The notes under the pieces: model-generated
Seen by the model: the letters and a program-made list of their open reading frames with translations, nothing else
Databases searched by the model: none
Told to the model about the DNA's origin: nothing
Origin: Pictodentalium vernedei
Lineage: Eukaryota > Mollusca > Scaphopoda > Dentaliida > Dentaliidae
Length of the DNA: 64,000 nucleotides
Reading direction: 5' to 3'
NCBI GenBank assembly: GCA_031216915.1
Contig: CM062290.1
Location: 260,810,291-260,874,290, forward strand
Program-made: the position numbers and the translations under genes
Part shown: piece by piece, positions 53,796-64,000 of the stretch
How the letters are laid out: every line of letters begins with the position of its first letter
Position numbering within the stretch: the stretch's first letter is position 1

Positions 53796-56700
53796 ATTGC
53801 CAGCTGAATTCATCTAGCAATAGAATGAACAGAAATATCTTTTCTGTTAGGAATCAAAGAAAGAAAGAATCTTTTCCTTCCTTTTCTAATAAAACCCGAT
53901 CGACGTTTATAAATGCACATAGCTCTAACTGTACACAGCAAAGGTCTACGGTTGTCCAAGGACAGTAAAGCTTTAATGATAATAGGCTCCGGCCGTTTAT
54001 ACGGAATCTGATTCTTAGCCAAGAAGCCCACTTCCATAGTGCGGTTAATAGTATTACCCACACTACGGTAATGAGAATCATCAATAGATAATGCATGAAG
54101 TTCACTGACTTTTCTGGCAGATGCAAAGGCTAAGAAGAAGGCCATTTTATATGTCAAAAATTTGATTTCTACATCGTCTAATGGCTCAAACGGAGCTTCT
54201 TGAAGTGTCAACAGAACCCAAGCCAAATTCCATTTAGAAATTAATCTGGGGGTTCTAGGTCTATTAATAGAGAAATTTCTAACTAGCTTGGATATAGAAG
54301 TATCTGATCCAATAGCTAAGTTATCATGATGAGCATAAATGTCTGATAACATAGACCTATAGCCCTTAATAATGACAGGCTGCAAGTTTAATACGTCAAA
54401 CAAGTAGATCAAGAAATTGGCAGTCTGTGGAATGGACGGACCATATATGTCTACGACTGGTCCATGCACCAGCAGAAGATAACTCTCCACTTCGCTGCGT
54501 AATTCAACAAAGAGGAGATCCTCCTACAGTTAGAAATTGCGTCCATTGCTCGTCCTGTAAAATGTTTTCCGTGCAAGAAGGACCGCACAATGGAAATATG
54601 TGAAGGTTGAGACCTTCTGGGTTGTGATGCAGTGCACAGCACTTCCCCCGATATAGAAGGTACCTTCGTGGAGGAAGCTTCCAGGGAACGTCCCTTAACT
54701 GACACCTGAGAATATTGATCCAGGGTTTCTGTGACGACAGAGGTGCTACAAACAGGATTTTTCAGTTAGACTGTTTGATTTTTAACAGAATCTGCTGAAT
54801 CAACAGAGTCGGAGGATATGCATATCCTATCATTCTTTCTCATGAGATCGATGGAGCATCTACTGTGTATGCCCAATGATCTGGACATGGCGACACAAAC
54901 GTCGGTAATTGATTGTTCAGGTGTGTCGCAAAAATATCTATCATGGGACGATCCCACTGGTAGCCGATCTGTCTGAATACTCGCTTGTTGAGAGTCCACT
55001 CCGATGGTAACAGGCGACCTTTTCGTGAGAGTGAGTCTGCTAGTACGTTCAGACGACCCAGTACATGATGGACCGAGAGATGAATGTGATGACTCAGAGC
55101 GAATAGGAGAATCTTCTCTGTTAATTCGTATAACAGAATCGAATGAGTGCCTCCCTGGTACCTGAGATAAGCCACTACCCTCGAGTTGTTCGACAGAATC
55201 TGAATATAGACGTTTGCTATTTGAGCAATCCAATGTTGTAGTGCTAGCCATATAGACATCATCTCCTTGATGTTTATGTCCTTCTGCAGGAACTAAGCGT
55301 CCCAAAGGCCCTGACACTTCAAGTCAGCGAGATTCAGGGATGCACCCCAGCCCATCATAATCGTAAAGGCCGGATCCGGTAGTTGACTCCCTGAGTCAAC
55401 CACTGGATATCCTCCCAAATCTGAACCTTTTGTTTTACGAGGTCTGTTAAAACAATCTTGGTTTTGAGCGAATGTTCTGAGTAAAGAATATCTGGAGGGG
55501 ACGCGTGTGCAGGTGGCCCATTGGAATAAGCCCCACACAGCCCCATCAGTCATTGCGGGAGAGTTAAGACAAAAGCGAGTTTAACAACTGACTAATTTGG
55601 CTCTGGGTAACGGCAGACAAACCAGATTGTTGTGAGTCTCGAAGCTCATTCTCAAGTGAATGAAGGACTTGGACGGAGGTAGGTCCGACTTTTTCTTGTT
55701 TACTATGAAACTGAGACGTCGGAACAACTGAAGCAGACTCTGAACATCGTTCTGAAGAACTAACTTGTCACCGTATCTCTGAAGAATGTTGTCCAAGTAA
55801 GCCGACGGTACCACTGCGGAATGAGCTCGGAAATATGATATTACCGAGTTCATTATTCGAGTGAAAGCCCAAAGAGCTAGGTTCAGACCAAAGCACATTG
55901 GTCTGAACTGATAAACTTCTTGTACGGCAAAATGCAGGTACTTTCTGAATGCTGGATGTACCAGGACATGAAAGTAGGCGTCTTTTAGATCTATGCTTGC
56001 TGCATAATTGTCCACTCGAATGCTCGCTCTTACCGACCGAATGGTTTCCATGTAGAACTTTGGAGCCATGATCAATATGTTTATCCAGCTCATGTCTATT
56101 ACCAGTTGGAACGAGCCGTCTGGCTTTGGTACAAGGAACAGGTGACTGTAAAAACCTGGAGAATTTTGATTCTCGACGACCTCTATTGCTTTCTTTGATA
56201 AGAGAGCCTGTACCTCTGCAAGGAGAGACTATCTTTTGGAAGGATTTGCCGGAAGATTTGTCCAACGCGGATATCTTGTAAGTGGGGGCTTTGCTTGGAA
56301 TGATAGCCTCAGTCCTGCCGAGACTACATTTCTCACTCACTGATCTTACGTGACTTCCATCCAGTTTTTCGCGAAGTTTGATAACCTTCCACCAACTGGA
56401 AAGCAACAGAGGTCTTGTCCATCACCTGTACGACTTGCGAGGCTTGCAGGAAGAACCTCGTCCCGTTGGCCTAGGGGCATCTGACTTATAGTCTCGATAA
56501 AACCTGTGCCCCTTTCCCGAGGCACTGTACTGACGACCTCCGGAGTAACCGTAAGAGGGTTTATTGTACACTCGTGAGGAGTTCCCTTTTGATGAGGAAT
56601 GACCACGCCGACTCCAGCCCGCTGAAGCGTGTTGTTGAGACGCTGATTTCAATAGCAGTGTACTGGAAGCTGTTTTGGTAGCTTGATCATAAACTAACGA

Positions 56701-58514
56701 AAGCTTGTCGTCAAATATTGTATATCCGGGGACCGGAGCGACTCGGAGAGAGCTTTTCACCCTGTCATCTATAATTGATGACGACGCAAGGGCTGCATCA
56801 CATCTAACCAACTCTAAATTTGCCACTGTGAGGGCGGAGTGGTACATAGCATACATGTCTGCCCTAGAAATAACTCTTAACAAGGCACATACATCCTCAA
56901 ATTCTTTTCCATTTAGATGTTGTGCCATAGCCCTGGTGATATGGTTTGCGTATGACATTGCATCCAGTATTGCTCGATTGGATGAAATATAAGATTCCAT
57001 CACGTCCGAGCGTAAATTGAATGTTGTAGGCAAGGACATATCTAAATCCACAGCCTGCTCATCCAAACGCAGAGGAGCTCTCTGGGCATGTTCTCCAACC
57101 GTTTTAAATTGGCGTAGTCCTGGAAATGGTATATTGATTGAAGATGCAGATAATAAACCGCGTTTTTTCTTGGCACTTGCTAGGTTGAATATAGCATCGT
57201 TAATGTGGCTGAAGGCCTCCGACACTTGCCAAGATTGTTCTGGGAAGGAAAGAACGTAATCTTTCCTTCATACAAAATCTCTGTCTAGAGACGACAGCGG
57301 TTTCTGCCTAGCAGTCGCAGCTTGCTGATCAGGTTGGAACAAGGTCAGGATAGTATTGATGAATGAAATTCATCGCTACCACATGTTGTTTCGAAAGGGA
57401 AGGGTAATCCTCTTCCTTATCCCTTTCACCATCCAACTGATTCAGCTTACTATAGTGGCCAACCGCATCTGCATGTACAGATGATGGGACCGACCCAGCG
57501 ACATCCGACATCTCACCACCAGAGTCTGTGGAAGGCTGCCCTTGCACTTGCTGAGAAGCTGCGATGAGCTGCTGACAGCAAGTCCATTACAGAGGCTTGA
57601 GGAGCAGCTGTCTTCTGTTTTTTTTCGCAGCTTGCTGCTCCCGGGACAGAGATCCGGACGTAGATCTCTTCTCCATACATCCCAAATCAATGAAGCCTTG
57701 GATCGCTAGCTACCGGATGGCCCGAGTTCATGGCCGAAGACTGGGTGCGTCTTCGCGCAGCTGCTTGGATATCCAAAGTCAGATAGGTAGCGTGCGGTCG
57801 TGTGTGCTTTTCCGTAGATGAGGAGGAAGCTGTGACTGTAGCCAACCCCGGATGTAGTCTAGGTGGAGTGCTCAGAGTGGCGGGTGTGGACATTATCTCC
57901 GACTCAGTTTCTCAAAACAACATTTGGCCCCAAATGTTGCTGGGTTAGAGAAGGCTGTACCGCTTGCAGTCTATCAGACCTTGCTGAGCTTCCCGAAGAG
58001 AAACTTGCAGACTTCCTCACCTTTGCCGTCGTCGCTGGGTGAGCTTTAGTTTTTGAGGTGCTTGCTCTACCCAAATCTACACTTTCTTCGACCGCAACGG
58101 ACTTACCCAGTGTTGCGGCTCCCACTATGGGGTTGGCTGCTTCACTGGTCGAACTGGCTGCTGGAATAAGTGGTCTTATTCCCCATTTAATGTTAAGGAG
58201 CACCTTAGCAGCCAATTATGTTTGCTCATCAGAGCATGACGACTGCAGCACACTTTGAATGGGTGTCGCAATACCATCACCATGTTCTTGTTCCTCTGAA
58301 AAAAGAAACTGTAAAACTTGAATTATCCTGCGGTGACAGTTCCGGCATAGGAACCTCACCGTCGATGATGTATCTCAACACCCGTCTCCAATGTCTGTCA
58401 TCCCAATGTACACAAGTAGGACAAGAATCCGTAGGCTTGCAGGCAAAGCAACAAGCATGTAAATCCGAGGAAAACTTCCTCGCCTTGCATTTAGAGCAGT
58501 AAGCTTTCATAATT

Positions 58515-59436
58515 ACAATCCAAAGATAGAGTCGATAGCACTCCTACAGATTCCACAACAAAAATACATGATAAGGATACATGAATAATAGCAATCAAAA
58601 TAATTTCGAAACAATTTTAAAAAATTTAAAAAAAAAAAATTTTTTTTAAATGCCTAAGTTCCCAAAGGGAACATCATGAGCCCAAGGGCATCCTGATAGA
58701 GCCTAAGTGTGGGCAAAATTATTTTTCTTCCCAAAATTTTTTTGCTACACTACCGGAATCATAATCAATGTATCCTACAGTAATTCTGAAGTATTATAAT
58801 ACTAATTACTATATGTTAAGGGCGTTGCCAAATGTAAACAACATCATAGTAGAGTCATTTCCATAGATTCTGTGACCATTTTGTTCCTACCTTTTTTTCT
58901 CAATAGTTTTGACAACATGAACCATTTTGAAGAAAAGTTAGCTCCTATGTCCCTCTGGTATATGACAGCAATTTTTTTTATGACGTCATTTCCAAAATGG
59001 CCCCCGCCGCCATCTTGAAAATATAGATGACCCAATATCTCAGGCATCTGATTGACTAAAAAGATAAACTTGGTGTCATTTCTGACTAATTCGATGATGA
59101 TGAATCCGATGAAAGTGTAATTATGCAGTTTTGAGTTCATCCTGACCTCTAAATTCGACATGATTGTCATTGGCGCAGAATTAATTTCGGTAATTTGCTG
59201 GTCTTAGATAAGAAAACAAGATAAATTCGCACAATTTGGACAAAACTTCCCTAATTTTGCAAATCATATATCCAAAAACAAGTCAGATCAAAATGATCAC
59301 AGAATCGTGGGTAGTCAACCAAATTTCATATCACGACAGATGAACAAGAATAGGGTATCGAGAATGCTGATTCAAATGTATGTCATTGAAAATATAGATA
59401 TGGTGAAATTAGTTCTTTAAGATTGTGTCTGTTTTT

Positions 59437-59467
<31 letters not shown>

Positions 59468-59540
59468 GTCAGAAAAGTTCACCATTTAAAATGGATATCT
59501 TCGCAGACAATGGCGTAATTTTCATTAATCATAACGCGTC
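58515..59540. other. Non-coding stretch between DIRS 2 Gag and the XPG-like remnant
   Basis: Contains the AT-rich leader of DIRS 2 (A/T runs near 58620-58650) and then sequence with AAAATGGCCCCCGCCGCCATCTTG-like blocks at 58995, probably the non-coding part of the transposon whose gene remnant follows. A T run followed by 22 G lies at 59432-59468. Confidence 0.45.
59447..59468 (+). repeat. Run of 22 G after a T run
   Basis: About 15 T followed by 22 G without a break; length may be unreliable in an assembly. Confidence 0.9.
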
Positions 59541-59958
59541 AATCACCACAACCCGTGTCACGTGATGAATCACTAAGATGATGGCTGCTGTCACTTTCAG
59601 ATCCATCATCACTACTCCCATCACTGTCCTCTTCCTCGGGATCTACAGGTAAGGATATGTTCGAAGGAAGTGACGGCTGAGTATAACGGATTGGCAGACA
59701 AAAACCATTTGCAAGATATCAGCCATGGTCGATGGGTGGCGGATGTCTCTGGAGGTGGAAGTGTTTTTGCAGATAAGCAAGATAGTTTGCACGCTCCAGA
59801 TGTGGATGAAGACTGTCCATGTCAGGTGGGAGTCAGATAGTATTCTTTTTCTTCATGGATCTCCACTTCGAAACTCGTGCTTCTCCCAAAGTTTTGCTTT
59901 TGTTATTATAACAAATGAACTGAATTATGAATTTCACCAAGTCACAGATGACACCCTG

Positions 59959-61215
59959 CTAAACTTGGATCTCTGAACCACATAATTCCAGAAAACGACG
60001 TGCTTCAGCAGACTTCACTAGGCGATCAGCAATTATCTTCTTGCCCACTCCATAAAAACTTGAATTGTGGTCACAACCAGTGAGCACATGGAATGGGATT
60101 ATAGATGCTGCCATTGATTTACTGCAGAGACATCCAGCAGAAAAAAGTTGATGTTTACATTTCATACATAACAATCCTGATGTACTCTGTGCAACATATG
60201 CCGCTTGTACATAATTATCAGTGTCTTCTGTGTCTAGGATAACAGGTACTGTGTGGCCTTCCGACCGAAGAATGCTATATATCGTGAGCATAGCTGTGTT
60301 TGCCTCAACATGAAAGCACTTATATTGTGGCACAGACTCATTTGTACTAAGATTATTTGGAGTGTTCGCTACAATGCAATAAATAATCTCGATATTGGTT
60401 GTCTTTGCAAGTTTTTGGAAGGCCACTTGAAGGAAAGCCTGCAGATGCATCTTATTTTCAGGCTCACAAAGAAGAGTATGAAAGTCTCTGCTTGAAGGGA
60501 ATTTATCTTCAGATTTCATGAATATGTTGCTTATTGGTTTATCTTTTTATCGCAAAAGTCTCTCACTGCCTTTTATTGTGTAGCTTTAATTGTATGAATC
60601 ATTGCCACAAATTATTCTTTCGGCATGCTTTTGTCTATCTAGAACAAACTGAACCAGCTTCCGTGAATAATCTTCCCAAGTAAACTGGGAGGCATCTCCC
60701 TTCTCTCTCTCTTCTTTAGTTGGACAGGTTAGTGGCCATATGAGTCTCATGTCAATAATAGATGTGTATTTGTCAGGCTCTGAAATGGCAGTTAACTCTT
60801 TACCCAACGTAACGGCCAAAACCGGCCAGCGCTATTCTAAAAAATCGTCAATTAATTTTCATTATTTTTTCATTTTTTACTTTTCTGTGTTTTACGCATA
60901 GTCCCATTCACACTGAAAATAGAAAGACACTCAGATGTGATTCGTTGTTGCAATACATCATCAAGTTTGAAGGCGCCACTAGTTTCTACAAGGCTGAGAA
61001 CGGAAGCCAGAGCTTCACATTCCATCTTTTTCTGTTTTTCCCTTTATGTGTTCACCAACGACTTTTTCTACTTCTTGAGTTGCAAAGTTCTTGCGCTTGC
61101 TACGGAGAACTCTGTCATTGAGTGACTTGGTCTTTGCATACACACGCTCTCTCAAAAAGTCCTCAACTTTATCGATGCCATCCTTCTTCTCAGCCTTGTA
61201 GAAAATGGGAAACAT
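59959..61215 (-). pseudogene. Remnant of a DNA-transposon-like gene with an XPG/PIN-like domain
   Basis: On the minus strand the pieces read MFPIFYKAEKKDGIDKVEDF (61215), ECEALASVLSLVETSG and SECLSIFSVNGTMRKTQ in a second frame, then RLIWPLTCPTKEEREKGDAS and FTWEDYSRKLVQFVLDRQKH (60819-60586), then SEDKFPSSRDFHTLLCEPEN, VILDTEDTDNYVQAAYVAQ and HVLTGCDHNSSFYGVGKK (60519-59959). Two in-frame stops separate the last two pieces, one frame change lies near 61015, and a TTAA-type MITE fragment (60796 to about 60905) interrupts it. The acidic DTEDTD and the GCD...YGVGKK segment recall FEN1/XPG nucleases. Academ transposons are reported to encode such a domain, so Academ-like is my guess. The family is otherwise known to me only as uncharacterised proteins of marine invertebrates. 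Confidence 0.6.
60796..60905. repeat. Half of a TTAA-type MITE
   Basis: TTAA at 60792-60795, then CTCTTTACCCAACG, GGCCAAAACCGGCCAGCGCT and TCATTATTTTTTCATTTTTT, matches one end of the 38452-38680 family in inverse orientation. The other half is missing. Confidence 0.65.
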
Positions 61216-61396
61216 AAAATAATTTTTATAATTATTATAAAGTTACATCCCTGAACATTTCAAACCACCATTGTTCACTTCCATCATCCATTTATAGCCT
61301 TGAATCCACCAATTCTACCATTGAATTGTGTCTTGCATCCTCAAAAAAGGAGATTTAAAGCACAGATGTCAGATCATTGTTTACTGATTTGGGAGC

Positions 61397-61590
61397 CAAA
61401 CAAAGAATGAGGATTGGCACTAATTATGGTACCTTCCTGGTTACTGCACATGCGCAGTGAACAAAAGTATGGAGGACCATATAGGACTTAATTTTTTCGG
61501 TTTTGTTAGCAAATTTTGTGTTTGGCCTTGGATTTTATCGAGTTAGCACCAGCTAGTCTGGACCACTGGTTGTGGTATAAAAACACTGAT
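61397..61590. repeat. DIRS 2 inverted terminal repeat, right in window
   Basis: Inverse of 52258-52500: CAAAAGTATGGAGGACCATA, GTTAGCACCAGCTAGTCTGG and TGGTTGTGGTATAAAAA. Confidence 0.88.
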
Positions 61591-62670
61591 TGATGACAGG
61601 TATTTGGAAAACATGGAAGTTTTTGTTTATTTTGTATATCATCATGTAGAGCTAACCAGTCAATTATGCTATCGTTTAAGATATGACAAATTATTTGAAT
61701 AAAATGTTGTGTTACCTATCCAGAGCTATTTGAAAGAGAGTACTGTTTGAAAAAATTGTAATTTTCAAAATATTTAACCTTCTTTTACTGATTTTTTTTT
61801 TTAAACCAAATTTATAAATGTGTGGATTTTCAGGAAATCTTCTTCTTTGAAACTACAAGGCCAAATGTTTTGAAACTTCACGTGACTGACGACTGGAACA
61901 CCCTCCACCAACGGTCCTAAATTTGATGTTGAACGGGTGGCAATCATGGCTGCAATTTTGGCTTATAGTTACAACAGAAACCCTATGGGAAACAACATTT
62001 TCATCTGTTTTACTGGAACTGCTGAGCCAATGTGAACCAAATGTGACAGGAATAGCCTATGAGAGATACTCTACAGACGATCCCCATTTCATACCTGTGG
62101 GATAGAAAACATGGCCGCCAGAGACATTCTTTGATTCTGATTGTTGGATTTTAAAAAATCTTCTCCTCTGAAAACCACAAGGCCAAGTGTTTTGAAACTT
62201 CACATGCTTGATGACTGGGATACCTTCTACCAATGATCCTCATTTAATCAGGTTGCAAATATGGCTGCAATTGCAGCTTAAAGTTACTGTAGAAACCCTA
62301 TGGGAAATCACGTTTTCATCTTCTTCTCTGGAATTACTGAGCCAATGTGGACCAAACTTGGCAGGCATGGTCTATGAGAGGTCTTCTACAACTTTTACTC
62401 ATTTTATTCCTGTTGGATGAAAAACGTGGCCGCCAGCAGCATTCTTTGATTCTGATTTGTCAATTTTGAAAACTCTTCTCTTCTGAACCTACAAGGTCAG
62501 ATGTTTTGAAACTTCACATGATTGAGGATTGGGACACCTACCAATGGTCCTCATGTAGTGCTGATGTGATGGTGCAAACATGGCCACAATTGTGCCTTGT
62601 AGTTACCATGGAAACCCTATGGGAAATCATGCCAGGTGAGCGATTACAGGCTCTTTAGAGCCTCCAGTTT

Positions 62671-63075
62671 AAACTTAGAAACCCTTGGTGGGGAATACCG
62701 TTGGCATTACACATTGTTTAAATTTGAAAAAATAATATTTCAAATAATAAATTTTGATATCGTCTGCATTGGGTAAAGGGTTAATCTGAAATTTGGCAAG
62801 GAAAGAACAAATATGACTTCAAAGAGCATTGTGTGTCTGATATTTTTTTCAATTAAATTCATTATGCTGACTGTTCAAGTGACAATTAAATACAGGACCA
62901 GACTCCCAAAGACTTTTGGTATGCTATTTTGCAATATGACCAGTTACATATACACATTCTATTGGCTGCTTCCACCTGTTCTATCCATATTGGTTTTCAC
63001 CAGTTCATTGGATTTTTTTTTTTACTTTTCTCGCAAACTGTGCATTGTTTATCGAGACTGCAATATCTTCTGTAT
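62671..63075. other. Spacer with a MITE fragment
   Basis: GCATTGGGTAAAGGGTTAA at 62767 is one end of the 38452-type MITE family. The 109-codon open frame that follows shows no known domain and overlaps the next SINE copy. Confidence 0.5.
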
Positions 63076-63079
63076 CCAC

Positions 63080-63291
63080 ATGGTAACCCCAGGAAGTAAA
63101 GCAGTGCTTGTTTACTGTGATAAACAAACTCGGTTTTTCTAGTAAAATAGGATCTTGTCACTAATGCCTGGAGTGAAAAAGGCAACATGGCTATAAACAA
63201 TTGGGTGGACTTGACTTTATCTCCATGTTGCAGTCACGATATATCCATTGTGCAGAATATGTTACCTTAAACACCAATAAATAGATAAATT
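63080..63291 (+). repeat. SINE-like family B copy
   Basis: Starts near CATGGTAACCCCAGGAAGTA, contains GATAAACAAACTCGGTTTTT and CACTAATGCCTGGAGTG, and ends CCATTGTGCAGAATATGTTA, then CCTTAAACACCAATAAATAG. It is close to full length by comparison with 46508-46743. Confidence 0.78.
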
Positions 63292-64000
63292 ATCTTAGTA
63301 TGCTACTGACATTGACCACTTTAGCATCATTATTGACATTCCAAGACTTGGTCGAGGATAGAGGTCATAGGATAGTACAAAGCAATCAGTAGGTTAATAC
63401 ATCAAGGATTAAGATGGGCCTATGGTGGTATATTACACCCATACTATACTACCAATCCAAACCACCAAGGACTATCTCACAATACCACACTAGATGACAA
63501 CCATGCTTTACCCCCACCCCACAATACTGGTTAACCCAACATTACATAGTACCTATACCAGTCAAAGGATAATATGAAGGTTGATTAATCGTACCAAGGG
63601 CTAATAGTATTCCTACAGGCTATATTTAACCCATACTGTACTATGATATCAGTCGATTACGTGAAGCCTGACACACCCTGACCGGAATAACCGGATTGTA
63701 CAGTGGACAACAACAGCAGTAAATGTTTCTATGGCATCTACATGTGCATCATGACCTCAATAGCAACATCAACCATTTCATGGGGAAAACTTTTCGAGAA
63801 ACCCCACCTTCACCATTAATATTCCATCACATACTCATACTACATGCAAATAGCCCTGTGTGTACATAAATCACTACACAAATCATAGCATACCATATAT
63901 GCAGTACGTACACCACTTGCAGGATCTAGCCAGATATTTTGCACAGAAAAAATGTCCTCCGCCAAAAGTACGGTTCATATGGGAATTTAACTCTAGCTGC
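63292..64000. other. No recognisable feature
   Basis: Unique-looking sequence to the window edge, less AT-rich than its surroundings; no gene or repeat supported. Confidence 0.5.

Larger units (their letters stand above)
52258..61590 (-). mobile_element. DIRS-type tyrosine-recombinase retrotransposon 2 (fossil)
   Basis: Inverted ends (about 52258-52500 and 61397-61590) and an internal complementary region at 52915-53005 identify the type. Coding parts on the minus strand in order: cysteine-rich Gag start (YCSKCKARKF, about 58.5 kb), Gag-like region to about 56.4 kb, reverse transcriptase about 56.4-55.5 kb, RNase H with the IDIFATHLNNQ...FVSPCPD block about 55.3-54.8 kb, and tyrosine recombinase about 54.7-53.8 kb. 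It is broken, with about half a dozen breaks. A SINE lies near its 3' end, and remnants of another transposon lie between its 5' inverted repeat and Gag. End sequences are unrelated to DIRS 1, so it is a different family. It is younger than the family 5 array it splits. Confidence 0.88.
50622..62670 (+). mobile_element. Helentron-like element, family 5, with ~315-bp array, split by DIRS 2
   Basis: It starts AGCTCACCTGGCC, then GGCCATGTGAGCTTTTGC. Units carry CATTTTCATCTTCTTCTCTG, GAACTACTGAGC, AAGGCCAAATGTTTTGAAAC and AGAAACCCTATGGGAAATCA; anchors near 50694, 51008, 51330, 51646 and 51958, then 61998 and 62310, give 312-322 bp. The 3' end is GCCAGGTGAGC (62631-62641), complementary to the start, then GATTACA and the hairpin GGCTCTTTAGAGCC. 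The ~9.3-kb DIRS 2 copy interrupts it, with some worn array sequence on both sides. Confidence 0.78.

Noticed and set aside
62813-63142. 109-codon hydrophobic open frame
   Set aside because: Runs into a SINE-like copy and shows no recognisable domain.

Overview
The window is eukaryotic and animal. It holds GT-AG introns inside a peptidase gene, tRNA- and 5S-derived SINEs, a LINE, hAT, Tc1/mariner and PIF/Harbinger-like DNA elements, DIRS-type retrotransposons and many short hairpin elements, in AT-rich sequence. A marine invertebrate is the best guess, because repeats opening with AGCTCACCTGGCC plus a CCGTCCGTC-like stretch are familiar from such genomes. I cannot name the phylum from this sequence alone. 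No prokaryotic feature was seen.

Host gene: five exons on the + strand (14254-14437, 20255-20345, 23919-24008, 25717-25802, 37385-37504) join in phase and encode the middle of an M28B peptidase of the glutamate carboxypeptidase II / transferrin receptor family, from the end of the PA domain to the first two zinc ligands of the peptidase domain. Both gene ends lie outside what I could find. Its introns, one of them more than 26 kb long, hold most of the mobile DNA described here.

Layout. 1-1230: array of a ~90-bp satellite. 1.2-6.6 kb: layered MITEs, a duplicated segment and a tandem-repeat element. 6834-9242 (-): an unbroken 802-codon hAT-type transposase-like gene. 9614-10892: a large fold-back element. 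11.4-14 kb: a tRNA-SINE and another tandem-repeat element. 15257-19164: two tandem-repeat elements head to tail. 20-25.6 kb: a run of TTAA-flanked hairpin MITEs and SINEs between exons. 26117-34080: DIRS element 1 (+), with a Harbinger-like insert. 34-46 kb: hairpin MITEs, a Tc1 copy, a LINE fragment and SINEs. 45-50.5 kb: further tandem-repeat elements, one nested in another. 50622-62670: a tandem-repeat element split by DIRS element 2 (-), which itself carries a SINE and remnants of an XPG-like transposon gene.

The main structural result is that at least four unrelated-looking repeat families share one architecture. Each has a short 5' inverted repeat, a central tandem array, the complement of the 5' repeat near the 3' end, and then a small terminal hairpin. 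One copy has a paralogous empty site in the window, one copy is nested in another family, and two copies sit head to tail. This fits non-autonomous Helentron (Helitron2)-type elements of the HINE/pearl kind. The hAT-type gene, intact among decayed elements, is the best candidate for a domesticated or recently active gene.
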